Notes: generated by a model not told the origin, from the letters alone. A DNA stretch of 64,000 bases from Bacteroidota bacterium (GCA_009909035.1 JAAAOB010000129.1:1-64000); one strand, 5' to 3'; counted from the first letter of the stretch, positions 36,213 through 47,300 are shown. A program made the numbers and translations.

Positions 36213-36565
36213 GTAAACCACGTTTGTAGTGCCAGGATTAATGTTATGTTTCCGGAGAATGTGAGATCGGTTTCAAGCGTATCTTCAATTGCTTTTACGA
36301 TACAGGTTCAGTCTATTCAATTCAGTTCAAAGTCTAAATCATACACAAGCTTTGAAAAGCAGTTTAAGAGGATGTTGATCAAATACTGGAAATTTGCCCA
36401 TGACTAATCTACCGACCCGCTATCGGTCAGATCATCATTTCTACATTATTTAAATGAATATATCATTCGATTTGAGCTGATACTATAAGTAGTGAAAACA
36501 AAAAAAAAGGAAACAGATGACATCCATCTGTTTCCTTTGATATAAGCTTTGTGTATGCGAAGGGT
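36213..36565. other. Gap between susD and the FG-GAP gene
   Basis: Holds the susD terminator near its right end and the promoter region of the FG-GAP gene at its left end. No gene or further element is visible. Confidence 0.5.
36498..36538 (-). terminator. Terminator of the susC-susD operon
   Basis: A perfect 14-pair stem: AAAGGAAACAGATG (36506-36519) with CATCTGTTTCCTTT (36525-36538) around a 5-base loop. On minus it is followed by a long T-run (the A-run from 36498). It lies 28 bases past the susD stop. Confidence 0.92.
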
Positions 36566-38128
36566 TTAGTTATACCCGGGATTTTGATTCAGATTTGTAT
36601 TCGCATCAAGCTGTGGCTGCGGAATAGGAAACACTGTTCTGAATGGTTCAGATTCCGGCTTTTCCCACCACGGATCATTGTACTTACCGAATCGGATCAA
36701 GTCTTGCCGGCGATAGACTTCCATATAAAGTTCTCGTGATCGCTCAGCAAGAAGGTTTTCCTCATTCAACGGTATCGGGTCAACATCACCGACACGACCG
36801 TTGCTTCTGATCATATCGAAGAACATCTGGCCACCGCCGTTGATTCTCCACTGTGTTTCCGCCTTCATGAGAATAACATCCGCATATCTCATTACGGGGA
36901 AGTCATTGTTTAGATCCGGTGTAGCTCCAACTTCGTATTCAAATTTGTTGAAACGGGCACCAGCCAGCCGTAAGCGCGGAAAGTCGGTCTGGTTCGGCAT
37001 GTTCAGTGCCGGTATCTCTACATCAAGAGACAGATCCGGGTTACCGGGGGCATCTGTATCCACAATAACGTTACCGTCCAGATCTGTTTGAGTTCCAGCC
37101 ATCAGGCCATCCTGGCGAATATCTCCCTCTTCGAAGGAGTTGTAAAATTCGGCAAGTGTGGCGTATCCGTTCCACGGCTGCTGCTGAAAATCAAATTGAT
37201 CCTGCTGACCGTAGTGGAGCGTCATGTGGTGCATATTGAATCCTGGTAGAAACACTTCGTCATACGGAATGGCAAAGATTGTTTCTGAAGAACCGGAGTT
37301 CTCAACTGCAAAGTTATTGAAATAGTCGGACTCCAGTGAGAATACACCTGAGTCTATAATTACATCCAGCTGTGCATCGGCAAGCTCCCAGAAAGATTCT
37401 CCATTCCATGTCTCCTGGCCTGTGTAGACCGGGCCATTGAGATAGAGTTTTGCCAGAAGGAAGTGAGCAGCATATTTATTTACCCTGCCATAGCTTGCCT
37501 GAACGTCGGTACTAATGAGATCAACGTTGTCAAGCAGCGACTGTTCGATAAACTCGAACACCTCGGTTCTACCCGCCTGGAAGTCTGTGTTGTTAGCCGG
37601 GCTTGAAGGAACTTCGGCAAAATTATCGATAATCGGCACATTACCGAAAGTATCGAGAAGCCAGAAGTAATAGAACGCCCGCATCACCTGCATCTCTGCA
37701 ATAAACGGTTCAGCGAGTTCTGGTTCAGCCTGTCCCTCTTCAATTAGCGTTTCGAATTGAAGAATCAGGCGGCTGGTGGCGTTAACCCCTGAAAACAGGT
37801 AGTTCCAGGATCCGTTGGTCGGGCCGTGCTCAGCATTGGTCGTGTGCTGATGCGTATCCAGCCAGATACCGCCGTCAAACCAGTCACCGCCGCGCCGGGG
37901 TATTACGGTTTCGTCCGTGGAAATCTGCTGAAGGGAGAAAAATCCTCCGTGATTTTGCCACGCTCCAAGTATTGCATACGCCTCACCTAATGCAGAAACG
38001 AATTGTTCTTCCGAATTAAGCACGGTAAGGTCGCTTGGCGTTTCCTCCGTTAAGTCGGTACACGCAAAGCTGAAGATCAGCAGAAAGCTGACTGTAAGTA
38101 GTGCTTTATATGACATATTAATATTCAT
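36566..38128 (-). CDS. SusD/RagB-family substrate-binding lipoprotein
   Basis: A 520-residue outer-membrane lipoprotein. The signal peptide ends FSFAC (Cys 23) and is followed by TDLTEETPSDLT, the usual start of SusD mature chains. The TPR-like SusD core is visible, with FYYFWLLDTFGNVPII and KYAAHFLLAKLYLNGPVY; the C-terminal block has PVMRYADVILMKAETQ and ERSRELYMEVYRRQDLIRFG. SusD caps the SusC transporter and holds the substrate, usually a glycan or oligomer. The gene is 27 bases downstream of susC. An alternative start ATG lies 12 bases inside. Confidence 0.94.
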   Translation of the reverse strand: MNINMSYKALLTVSFLLIFSFACTDLTEETPSDLTVLNSEEQFVSALGEAYAILGAWQNHGGFFSLQQISTDETVIPRRGGDWFDGGIWLDTHQHTTNAEHGPTNGSWNYLFSGVNATSRLILQFETLIEEGQAEPELAEPFIAEMQVMRAFYYFWLLDTFGNVPIIDNFAEVPSSPANNTDFQAGRTEVFEFIEQSLLDNVDLISTDVQASYGRVNKYAAHFLLAKLYLNGPVYTGQETWNGESFWELADAQLDVIIDSGVFSLESDYFNNFAVENSGSSETIFAIPYDEVFLPGFNMHHMTLHYGQQDQFDFQQQPWNGYATLAEFYNSFEEGDIRQDGLMAGTQTDLDGNVIVDTDAPGNPDLSLDVEIPALNMPNQTDFPRLRLAGARFNKFEYEVGATPDLNNDFPVMRYADVILMKAETQWRINGGGQMFFDMIRSNGRVGDVDPIPLNEENLLAERSRELYMEVYRRQDLIRFGKYNDPWWEKPESEPFRTVFPIPQPQLDANTNLNQNPGYN

Positions 38129-38155
38129 GATACTATAAGTTTTAATGAGTCTTAT

Positions 38156-41100
38156 TTAAAATCCTACGTTTACACCGAACGTCAGTGAGGTTTGTGTAAA
38201 CCATTGGTTACGCCGTTCGATTCCGGGTGCAAGCAGATTTGCTCCGCCTGGTGTACCACCATTATCCGTTGGGCCTACATCAGAGAAGCGAACTTCCGGA
38301 TCTACACCGTCGTAGTTGGTGATTGTCCAGAGGTTATTGCCACTCACGGTAAACCGCAATTCACTAATTGGCGCATTCTCTGCTAAGTTAACGTTGTACC
38401 CAAGGCTAACATTTTCCAGTCGCATAAAAGATGCGTCTTCAACGTAGAGGCTTGAGAACTGGGGCGATTCACGTATGGGTGAATCCGCAACACCTTCTCT
38501 CAGGTTATAAGAATCTGCAAAAGCGGGATTGCTGTAAAAAATATCAAACGTGTTGACAAGATCGTGGCCAAAGGCTCCTCTCCAGAACATGTTAAAATCC
38601 CAGTTCTTGAAGCTAAAGGAGTTGTCAATACCAAGCGTAAAGTCCGGCAGACCGTTCCCGATTACTTTGTCATCGGCGCTTGTCAGCTCGCCACTTGTGA
38701 CGAGTTCACCCTCAGCATTTCTGAACAGGAACTCACCATTCTGGTTGACGCCTGCAAATTCAGGTCCCCAAATTTCTCCAAATGGTTGTCCCTCTTTCAC
38801 ACGAATCATCGGCGTATCGTTCAGTCCGGGAGCACCAACATTCGAAATAAGCTGGCGGTCGCCAAATTCAAGATCTCCGCTTGAGAGTGACTCAAGTACA
38901 GAATTGAACGTAGCCACCGTAACTCCGGAAGTCCAAGTTATGTCCTGTCCGCGCAGAATATCGTAGCTAACCGCAGCTTCTACACCTTCGTTTGATACCT
39001 CTCCGATATTAACCCACTGTTGTGAGAAAAGATTTGGAGGCACAGGGACTGTAAATTCAAGAAGCAGATCGTCTGTTGTACTGTTGTAGTAGTCAACAGA
39101 ACCACTGAGACGGCTGTCGAAAAATGCGAAATCTGCACCAGCATTAAATTCTCGCTTCACTTCCCATTTCAAGTCCGGATTCGGGTTGCTTACAGGACCT
39201 AAAGATGGAACAAACTCTCCATCTACAAGGAAACTGGCACCCTGGCCAAACCGCAGCTGCGATATTCCATCAAAGGGAGCGTTGTTCCCTGTTTCTCCAT
39301 AGCTGAACCGAAGTTTGAACTCATTCGCTTTCGGGATATCGATTAAGTTTGTGAGTTCTGCACCGGCACTCGCTGCAAAGAAATTCCCCCACTTGTTATC
39401 TTCACCAAAGCGTGTTGAACCTTCCCGGCGATACGTTCCGGAGAGAAAGTAAGTGTTATCGATCGTTAAGTTCACACGTCCGAATCCGGCAATCAGCTTG
39501 CTTTCGTTGGCAAAACTTGAAACTGTACCCAGGCCCTGGTCAAAATCCCGTGCCTGGAACAGATTGTTGTAAAGGAACGTATCCGAAACGAAATCTCCAC
39601 CTTCAGCAAACTGTCCGGAACTTTCAAATTCCTGATACGAATATCCGGCAACCGATTCAACCCGGATAGCACCAAACGTATTTCGGTAGTTACCGGTTGA
39701 TTCTACAAGCTGGTTAAAGTTGGATCCTTCCTCACGTATGGCAAGACCGGTACGCCCGGCTCCGCGGAAAATCAGATCCCGGCTGTAGTACTCGCCTCTG
39801 AAAAAGTCTTCATTTTCGCGAGAATAAAACCCGGAAAAGCTAAGACCGTCAACAATATCCGAGAAGTCATATTCACCACGAATACTTACAATGTAGCGGC
39901 TATCTTCCCTGTCGAGCGTGGAGAGTTCATTAATCGCGGCAGGATTAAACTGGTCAAATCCACCAACGATTTGGTTAAACGTTCCATCCTCATTTCTGAC
40001 GGGCTGTGTAGGATTGGTAACTGTAGCGTATCGAAATACTTCGCCAAGCCCAATGTCCTGTTCATCATTCGTAATCGAAAGGTTGCTCGTCAGTGTCAGG
40101 CGATCGTTGAGTGCACGGTGAGTTAAATTCAACCGGGCATTCAAATTTTGATTTCCTGCTCCTTTCTGGATTGCCTGTACATCTCTGAAGTTACCGGATA
40201 CGCGATAATTTGTTGTCGCATTTCCACCCGAAATCGCCAGGCTGTGGCTCTGCGTATAGGCGTTTTGTGTTACTTCATCAAACCAGTCTGTTGATCCGCC
40301 GAGGTCAGAAATGGCAATGCCTTGGTTCGATTCAAGCTGATCGTTTTGAACATCGGCCAGTGCCCTGTAATCATCTGCATCGAGTGTTTCGTACTGGTTG
40401 GCTACAAATGAAGATGAAATCGAGCCGTTGTAATTTACAGACATGCCACCGGCTTCTCCTTTCTTGGTTGTAATCAAAATTACACCGTTAGATCCACGTG
40501 TTCCGTAAATAGCGGCAGCCGAAGCATCTTTCAGCACTTCCATTGACTCAATGTCGTTTGGATCAACCGAATTAAAATCGGCTCCAATAATTCCATCTAC
40601 GACAATAAGGGGCTCAGTGTTTGCTCCAATCGTTGAAAGTCCACGCAGCCGGATTGTGAAATCAGCATTTGGGTCGCCACCTGGCCGGGTGATCTGAAGG
40701 CCGGCAACTTTACCCTGAAGGAGCTCCTGGGCATCATTAATATTTCCCCGGTTGAATTCGCTTGCTTCCACGCTCGTAATCGAGGAGGTAATTTCACGTC
40801 TGTCCTGCACACCATAGCCTACAACAACCACGTCGTCAAGCAAACTAATATCTTGCTGCATCTCTATATTAATCTCCGAACGACCATCGATTTGTACGAC
40901 CTGGACGTCGTATCCGATAAAAGAGAACCGAAGTTCATTAAGTCCTTCAGGCACGTTAATCGTGAATTCCCCGTCGAGGTTTGTGGTGGTTCCTATTGTT
41001 GAACCCGTCATTTCTTCCGAACCCGGAACTGTAATACTAACACCCGGCAGTGGACTATCGTCCTGGGCATCAGTTACGACACCGGTCACGGTTACCCGGT

Positions 41101-41239
41101 CCTGGGCGAATGTATCTGCAAACCCTAAACCCATAATCAAAAGAAGTGCCATGCAAACTTGCATCCCCTTCTTCAGTTGAGTTTTGCAGGCTGATTTTAA
41201 TAATGGAAATGTTACTTTCCGTAGCCTATTGTCATTCAT
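38156..41239 (-). CDS. SusC/RagA-family TonB-linked outer-membrane transporter
   Basis: A 1027-residue outer-membrane transporter. It has a signal peptide ending FADTFAQ, then a carboxypeptidase-regulatory-like domain (about 50-135). The SusC signature DVVVVGYGVQDRREIT precedes the plug domain, with LLQGKVAGLQITRPGG and VLKDASAAAIYGTRGSNGVI. A 22-strand-type barrel follows, ending TSLTFGVNVGF. It imports a bulky substrate with SusD, powered by TonB. The gene heads the susC-susD operon. Two LacI-type palindromes upstream suggest control by a sugar-responsive regulator that is not in the window. Confidence 0.95.
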   Translation of the reverse strand: MNDNRLRKVTFPLLKSACKTQLKKGMQVCMALLLIMGLGFADTFAQDRVTVTGVVTDAQDDSPLPGVSITVPGSEEMTGSTIGTTTNLDGEFTINVPEGLNELRFSFIGYDVQVVQIDGRSEINIEMQQDISLLDDVVVVGYGVQDRREITSSITSVEASEFNRGNINDAQELLQGKVAGLQITRPGGDPNADFTIRLRGLSTIGANTEPLIVVDGIIGADFNSVDPNDIESMEVLKDASAAAIYGTRGSNGVILITTKKGEAGGMSVNYNGSISSSFVANQYETLDADDYRALADVQNDQLESNQGIAISDLGGSTDWFDEVTQNAYTQSHSLAISGGNATTNYRVSGNFRDVQAIQKGAGNQNLNARLNLTHRALNDRLTLTSNLSITNDEQDIGLGEVFRYATVTNPTQPVRNEDGTFNQIVGGFDQFNPAAINELSTLDREDSRYIVSIRGEYDFSDIVDGLSFSGFYSRENEDFFRGEYYSRDLIFRGAGRTGLAIREEGSNFNQLVESTGNYRNTFGAIRVESVAGYSYQEFESSGQFAEGGDFVSDTFLYNNLFQARDFDQGLGTVSSFANESKLIAGFGRVNLTIDNTYFLSGTYRREGSTRFGEDNKWGNFFAASAGAELTNLIDIPKANEFKLRFSYGETGNNAPFDGISQLRFGQGASFLVDGEFVPSLGPVSNPNPDLKWEVKREFNAGADFAFFDSRLSGSVDYYNSTTDDLLLEFTVPVPPNLFSQQWVNIGEVSNEGVEAAVSYDILRGQDITWTSGVTVATFNSVLESLSSGDLEFGDRQLISNVGAPGLNDTPMIRVKEGQPFGEIWGPEFAGVNQNGEFLFRNAEGELVTSGELTSADDKVIGNGLPDFTLGIDNSFSFKNWDFNMFWRGAFGHDLVNTFDIFYSNPAFADSYNLREGVADSPIRESPQFSSLYVEDASFMRLENVSLGYNVNLAENAPISELRFTVSGNNLWTITNYDGVDPEVRFSDVGPTDNGGTPGGANLLAPGIERRNQWFTQTSLTFGVNVGF

Positions 41240-41343
41240 AGTATCCTACTATTTTGTTTCTATTGTTTAAGATGGTTCCAATGAGTGATCTATTGGATCT
41301 AACTTTTTCTTCGAAGTCTATTTTACTCATGTCTGTTGACAGT

Positions 41344-41363
41344 ATATGAAAGCCCTTTCATAT
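41344..41363. promoter_or_regulatory. Operator-like palindrome upstream of susC
   Basis: ATATGAAAG (41344-41352) and CTTTCATAT (41355-41363) are exact reverse complements around CC. The core GAAAG-CC-CTTTC resembles LacI-family and cre operators (GAAAGCGCTTTC), with the central CG altered. It lies 105 bases upstream of the susC start. Confidence 0.5.
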
Positions 41364-41453
41364 TTAAAAATCTTTAAAAGAATGTTATCTATTTGCTTGC
41401 CTTTAGGACTAACACCAAAACTGATATAAGTAAGAGCTCTATGCGTATAAGTT

Positions 41454-41467
41454 TGGAAGCGCTTTTC
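41454..41467. promoter_or_regulatory. LacI-type operator-like site upstream of susC
   Basis: GGAAGCGCTTTTC contains the perfect 8-base palindrome AAGCGCTT with the central CG typical of LacI-family operators. It lies about 220 bases upstream of susC, within the same gap as the other palindrome. Confidence 0.45.
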
Positions 41468-41659
41468 TGGCTTCGTAACAAAGGTTTACGCGGATTTACA
41501 ATTCATGAATATCAAATAGGTGAAAACCTGTAGTGTAAACGCTTACATTGTGTACATCGTGATGCCAAAAAAATTTTATCATTTAATTCTAAAATTCTGT
41601 GCTTTTTTTGAGAATAGAGAAATGACGCTCTGATCTGCAGGTATAGCCCCTCAAATATA

Positions 41660-42544
41660 TCACTTCCGTTGGCTCTCGGTATGCAGTGTTGTGTCATGTC
41701 GTTTCCCTGTTCCGTTCCTCCGGCTTTGATTTTCAACCCGTGTTCGCTTTTGAGCTATATAATCCTCAATAACAAGTGCAACAGGGCCTATAATAAAGAG
41801 AGCATAAAAAGGAGCATACACGGCCTCGCCGAGCCTGAAGAACATTTCCACCAGTGCTATCGCGAAGGCCACGCCGTTTTGCCCCATCCGACTTTTGACC
41901 GTAGTTTTGGGATCAGTCATCATAAATAGAGCAAAAAGCTGATACATGGGTCCCGTCAGCGGAGCCACTTCCGCCAGGAAAGGGTCTCCCGTTGCAAGGC
42001 TTCTGACCCACGCAAAGACGACAAACGATGCAATGTATGTAAGCGTGATGTTGAGCCTGTTAATTTTCCAAAGGGATATGAGCCCAACCATCCAAATCAC
42101 GGCCATTGCCCACATATTATTTCCCCACTGTATACTCAGGACCGCCGCGCTGTCGGAAGCAATCAAAATGATTGCTACAACTCCAAAGTTGGTAGGATTC
42201 CAAATATGACGGCCTTTGTAGCGCAGGACATATTTCGACGCGATCGAAATGGCCGCACACAGGGCAAATGGCCAGATCAGCGGAGATCGCACCAAAATCC
42301 CTGCACTAATACCGGAAACATATGCGCTGTTGGCATTTCTGAATTTACCGGTCACAAGTTTGTGTAGCGCCATCTCCGTGGCTATGGCCACAATGATTGC
42401 GGTCAGCAGTTTTTGATAGCTATCTAAAATACCAAAGGATATATGTGCTGCGAGCAGGATCCCGGTTATCAAAAGAGGGGCAAAATACTGTTTTGGCACA
42501 GTCCATCCGCCGGAAAATAGGTTTGAAACGGCTGTTTTATTCAT
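41660..42544 (-). CDS. RnfD/UnbU-like membrane protein
   Basis: A 294-residue integral membrane protein with about eight hydrophobic helices (for example 21-45, 84-104 and 120-140) and a basic tail. It belongs to the RnfD/NqrB-like fold, with KYVLRYKGRHIWNPTNFGVV and FALFMMTDPKTTVKS as conserved blocks. In Rnf and Nqr complexes the related subunit carries covalent FMN on a Thr in SGAT; that motif is not seen here. A closer match is UnbU, the E5 protein found beside UnbV (E4) in enediyne gene clusters. Its ATG overlaps the TGA of the UnbV-like gene (ATGA), so the pair is translationally coupled. It may work with UnbV in an electron or flavin-linked process; that is inference. Confidence 0.8.
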   Translation of the reverse strand: MNKTAVSNLFSGGWTVPKQYFAPLLITGILLAAHISFGILDSYQKLLTAIIVAIATEMALHKLVTGKFRNANSAYVSGISAGILVRSPLIWPFALCAAISIASKYVLRYKGRHIWNPTNFGVVAIILIASDSAAVLSIQWGNNMWAMAVIWMVGLISLWKINRLNITLTYIASFVVFAWVRSLATGDPFLAEVAPLTGPMYQLFALFMMTDPKTTVKSRMGQNGVAFAIALVEMFFRLGEAVYAPFYALFIIGPVALVIEDYIAQKRTRVENQSRRNGTGKRHDTTLHTESQRK

Positions 42545-44346
42545 GAATCCGTTGGTTCGATAATGGTGTGCATTTTGTTAACAGCCGGGTTGTCGATGAT
42601 CTGCCTGTTTCCGGAGGGCCACAGGATCTCAACTTTTTCCACACCTGAACTGTTCCCAAGTCCAAAATGCAGCGGACGCTGGCTCTGGCTGCTAAAAGCA
42701 TCGCCGCCGCTTACAACCTGCTTTTTTTGGTGGTTCTCCCAGTGTAGAATAGCAGTTGCGCCAATGGCGCTTTTGTTGCTTCGGGTTCCCTCCAGCCTGA
42801 ACGAGATCCAGTTACGCGATTCATCAATAAGATTACGATAGACTGTAGCCGGCCCGTTTTGATTAGCGACAATGATGTCCAGCGAGCCGTTATTGTCGAG
42901 ATCTGCATAGGCAACGGATCGGCTGTCGAGATCAAGGTCGCCCCCGACGGCGGCCGAGACTTCGCGGAATCGGCCCGCCCCATCATTGATCCATATTTTG
43001 TTTGTCTGATAGCCCGAAAACGTTCGTCCGTTCATTGCAGGCCAGTTATCTGCATCGATGATGACGTTCCGGTTCCCTCCTACAACTTTTGTATAGTCGT
43101 ACCAGTAATCGGTATTGGGCTCATCCGATACAAAGCCGTTGGCTACATACAGATCCAGGTTGCCATCATTATTCAGCTCTACAAACCGACCACTGTATCC
43201 CCACTGGCCAATATCCACTCCCATATTTCCGGCCAGGTTCCTGAATTTTGGAAGCTCTTCGGTAGACTGCCGCGAAGGCACCCATAAATTGTTGCCCTGC
43301 ATCAAGACACCCGCCTCGGAAATGTTTGTGATATAAATACTCAGTTCGCCCTGATTCAAAATATCTCCGAACGCCACACTCATACCGCTTTTTGGAATAA
43401 ATCCAATTCCCGCATCTTCACTTACATTTTCAAATCTATCCCCGCCTTTGTTTAAAAAAAACTCGTCAACTCCATAATCGTTGGCCAGCACAAGATCCGG
43501 ATAACCGGAACCATTCAGGTCAGCGGCAGCCGCGGCCAGCGTCCATCGCCGGGTTTCCAGAATTCCCGCCTCCTCTGAAACATCCACAAAACTGCCGTCT
43601 CCTCTGTTTTCCAACAGGTAATTACGTCCGCCGTTTGTGGCATATTCATAACTGTCCGGCATGATACGTGTAGACGTCAAATTCCAAAAATCAACATCCT
43701 CGTGGTAGTATCCCCCAATAAACAGGTCAATGTACCCGTCGTTGTTATAGTCCAGCCAAACAGCGGTGTTTGCATTCATCCACTCCGGCAGACCGGCTTG
43801 GTCCGTGGCTTGTATAAATTCATTTCCCTCCTGGTTAAGATAGAGTTCCGGCCGGCCCCACTTATAAACAAACAAATCGTCATACCCATCATTGTTTACA
43901 TCACCCCAAATAGCCCCCATCGATACACCCGTGCCTTCCCGGTTCACATTGGCAATACCCATCGCTTCTGCCCTCTCATCAAACGTTCCGTCTCCGCGAT
44001 TTACAAATAGCGCATTATGCTCTCCATATTCACTGTTGGTGAAATAGAGATCCTGAAGACCGTCGTTGTTCAAATCGGCTACAGATACGGAGGCCCCCAC
44101 GGATGCAATCTGTGGATTGATATGTTCAATCTTATCATCCAGCTCAGGCCGCACATGGGTAAATTCAATGCCAAACTCCTCAGTAGCTTCCTGCAGGTAA
44201 AATCCATACCTGCTGATAATCTCCTCCAGGTTTGCCGGGGTATCGTCTACTCGAAACTCCTGAAACTGTTTTATAGCTGCTGGCGCAAGAAGCAGGCTGA
44301 TAAAAAATAGTGCCACAATAACTTGAACTACTTGTTTCCTATCCAT
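42541..44346 (-). CDS. UnbV/ASPIC-domain FG-GAP protein
   Basis: A 601-residue exported or membrane-anchored protein. An N-terminal hydrophobic segment (about 7-24) is a signal or anchor without a lipobox. FG-GAP/VCBS repeats fill about 80-510, with calcium-loop blocks such as VADLNNDGLQDLYF, WGDVNNDGYDDLFV and WLDYNNDGYIDLFIG. An ASPIC/UnbV domain follows (about 525-595), with FRLEGTRSNKSAIGATAILH and LHFGLGNSSGVEKVEILWP. Such CRTAC1-like proteins are predicted beta-propellers. The gene overlaps the RnfD/UnbU-like gene by 4 bases and lies 18 bases after the TPR-FG-GAP gene, so it is co-transcribed. This E4/E5-type pair occurs here without any polyketide synthase. Confidence 0.9.
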   Translation of the reverse strand: MDRKQVVQVIVALFFISLLLAPAAIKQFQEFRVDDTPANLEEIISRYGFYLQEATEEFGIEFTHVRPELDDKIEHINPQIASVGASVSVADLNNDGLQDLYFTNSEYGEHNALFVNRGDGTFDERAEAMGIANVNREGTGVSMGAIWGDVNNDGYDDLFVYKWGRPELYLNQEGNEFIQATDQAGLPEWMNANTAVWLDYNNDGYIDLFIGGYYHEDVDFWNLTSTRIMPDSYEYATNGGRNYLLENRGDGSFVDVSEEAGILETRRWTLAAAAADLNGSGYPDLVLANDYGVDEFFLNKGGDRFENVSEDAGIGFIPKSGMSVAFGDILNQGELSIYITNISEAGVLMQGNNLWVPSRQSTEELPKFRNLAGNMGVDIGQWGYSGRFVELNNDGNLDLYVANGFVSDEPNTDYWYDYTKVVGGNRNVIIDADNWPAMNGRTFSGYQTNKIWINDGAGRFREVSAAVGGDLDLDSRSVAYADLDNNGSLDIIVANQNGPATVYRNLIDESRNWISFRLEGTRSNKSAIGATAILHWENHQKKQVVSGGDAFSSQSQRPLHFGLGNSSGVEKVEILWPSGNRQIIDNPAVNKMHTIIEPTDS

Positions 44347-44364
44347 ACCGTTGTGATCTGCTTT

Positions 44365-47300
44365 TTAATCCCGGTTGTTAAAAATTAAGGCTGAACGAAA
44401 TGCGTTCGGTGTAACATAGCGTGTATGATAGGTACCCCAATCATCGCGATGCTGCCTGTATACCGGGTCATCATACAGTACCGTATGTTCGCCATATTCG
44501 TAATCCGCTTGTCCATGAAACGGCAAAGGTGTAACGGTTTTGGATGCCTCCGTGTTGTAATCTCCGTCTTTGACCCAGCCATCAGATACAAAAACAAAAC
44601 TCCGTTTATACCCAGGGGCAGGCTCGCCCGGAGATGCATACTCCAGGAGCATCTCATCGCCCGCATTCATAATGACATAGCGGTCATCAATGGTATCCAG
44701 AAGTTCTCCAACATCGCCAAAACGGGTATGATATCCGATTAAATCCCGCCACCGCGGGGCCGTTCCCGACAGTTCTGAATAGTCGGGGATTAGCGGTGAA
44801 AGGCTATCTGCTTTGTTCCACTCAGAATATCCCCTGTAGCGAAGCTCACGAGTGACCGGCGCCAGTGATTGCTGTGTGATATCTGCTCCGTCAAGTTCTC
44901 TGCTCCACCGGAATGCATCCCAGTAGATTTCCGAGGTTGTGCTAAGCCTCACTTTCAACTCCGCCCCTTCTGTCAACTCCTTGGGATCGATTTTAATAAG
45001 TATTGATTTCGATTTGCCGGCCGGCACCCCGTAGTTTTCATGCACTGTATTCCACCCGCCCTGTCCGTCGGGGACTTCAACTTTTAGTCCCTTGGGCGGC
45101 TGATGGTTGCCCTGGCTCAGCGCAAGATTTATGGAGCTGTCGGTCGGTTTCAGCCATCCTGACGCGATCAACCAGATTGTCCGGTCTGACTCCGCCGCAT
45201 CTCCAATCTCAACTTCAATGGCATGGTTCTCAACCAACCCCTGGTAGCTTGTCTGCTCAAAAGCTTTCATGTACGTTCCATCCACAGCCGAGACGGTTTC
45301 GGTCCAATCCCTTCCGTTTTCATCCGTCACTCGTTGAACCGGCTGAGACGGTTCCATCACACGGGTTGACAGGTCCGGAGCCGGAAAAACAAACCGCTCA
45401 TCGATAAATATTTCGCTATTCTCCGGGTGATCAACGGCAATAAGATCTACATGATCAAAGAAATGTGTCTCCCAAAGCTCAGCAGTAATCCTGAGATCGT
45501 ATTTACCCTCGACTGGCGTCAACGCATCCCCTGGAATTTTGACCCTGTCCAGTGTCTGAATCACACCGGCCGTCTCCTGTGCATTGATCCTCAGGCCCAG
45601 CGGGGAGCGCCAGAGTATGTCGGTGATGAATTGAATTTCTTCCCCATCATTTGTAAACAGCCACGGGCACGATCCCTTAAGGACCTGCTCGTTGAAAATT
45701 GTACTGCCCATTCCAAGTTCCGCAAACTCAGCCTGTACCGACCCGTTGGGCCAGATGATACGCAGCATCTCAGCCTCTTCACGTTCACCTAATCCAAAGT
45801 GGACGATTGGTGAGGTGATCAGCCGTTTTTGGTAGAGCCGGCCGGTTCGGACTTCCATCTCTCCCCCGATCCCGAAGGAGTTGATCCGCTGATCACCCCG
45901 GGGACCCGATGCCCGGGCACGGATCAGACGGGCATTGTAGTTTCGGGTGCCTGCATTGATCATACCGTATGTTTTTCCGTCGCGATCGATGCCCAGTAAG
46001 TCCAGCCGGTCGTCACCGTCAATATCGAAGATGGAGTAGAGACCGCCCGGCTGCGATTCAGGCAAGCGAGTCAGGTTCAGGCTGCTGTCGGTCAGCCATA
46101 TATTTGTTGAATCCGCGGTGGAATGAATCAGGTCCAGACTGCCATTGTTGTCAATATCGGCCGAAAACAGTTCATTTTGGTCGGTTTCTTTATCCGTGAG
46201 ATTTTCCGCGGTGATCAATTGCTGACTCTGCCAATTATCGTTTTCTGTGTTGTAGCTCAGCATTATCATACCGGAAGAGCTTGTGGTCAGGAGAATATCA
46301 AAAAGACCATTTGCCGTTAGGTCCGCCACGCTCATGGCCTTCACGCTGTCGTCAACAGGAAGTTCAGGAACTTTAGAAAAATTGTTCGACCTGAGATTCC
46401 TGAACAGGTGCAGTGATCCCTGGTCATCAAGAAAGAGGGCATCCGCCGCTCCATCGGCGTCCAAATCGGCCCATAAGAAATCGCGGATCGAATCAAGCCC
46501 GGAAAAAAGTTCGAGCTTACTAAACGTTCCGTCTGACTGGTTCCGCAGTACAAATGGTTCGCTGCCGGCAGAGCCAAGGACTAGGTCCAGATCGCCGTCC
46601 AGATCCACATCCGCAGGCCACACTCCGGTATAAGCTTCATTTAAAACATCCGGTCCAAGACCGAGTGTCTGCGTTATATTTTCAAAACTCTGGTCCTCTT
46701 CCTGTCGATAAAAATAAAATCCATCGGGCCCGGCCATCGCCACATCAGCCCTGAAATTGTAGTTAAAATCGATGAAAGCCACACTGTTTTTTTGCAGCTT
46801 CAGGTTTGACGGCGCCGGTATATCGAGCTGCGTGTTTGAATCAATCCGGAGTCGTCCACCGGTAACGGCCACCGGAATAGGGGGAAGCTCCTCCAGGAGC
46901 GTGGCAGAGGTTACAAAGCTGGCCTCTTCCGGTTGTCCTTCGGGCAGCTGCCGGTCAAACGAGATCTGCAGATCGGGCTCTGCAGCGGAACTTTCGGGAG
47001 TGTCGAGATTGATGAACTCCGTGATCAAAAACCCAATCTCATTAGGGTCGGATTCAAGCTGCCGAAGATCGGACTGAAACGCCGGTTCAGGTTCCGCCAG
47101 GTTTCGCAGGAAGGTCAGCTCCAGGTTGATTTCAGAAAAATTTTGGCTGTCGGCAAGCTCTTTTACGTAGCGGTACTGCTCCGCCAGTTCCTCCTTTTCC
47201 AGGCGAAGAACGGACTCCATTTGCTGCAGTATGTACGACAACATCTCGGCGTTCTCCTCGCGTGCAGCGATTCGGGCTTGCTCAAACAGAAGGACACGGT

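Larger units (their letters stand above)
41240..41659. other. Regulatory gap upstream of susC
   Basis: A 420-base gap between susC and the RnfD/UnbU-like gene. It holds two operator-like palindromes (41344-41363 and around 41454-41467) and presumably the susC promoter. No gene is visible. Confidence 0.6.

Noticed and set aside
36566-41239. SusC/SusD pair as part of a polysaccharide utilisation locus with glycoside hydrolases
   Set aside because: No glycoside hydrolase, polysaccharide lyase or sulfatase gene is found in the window, so the glycan interpretation is not supported.
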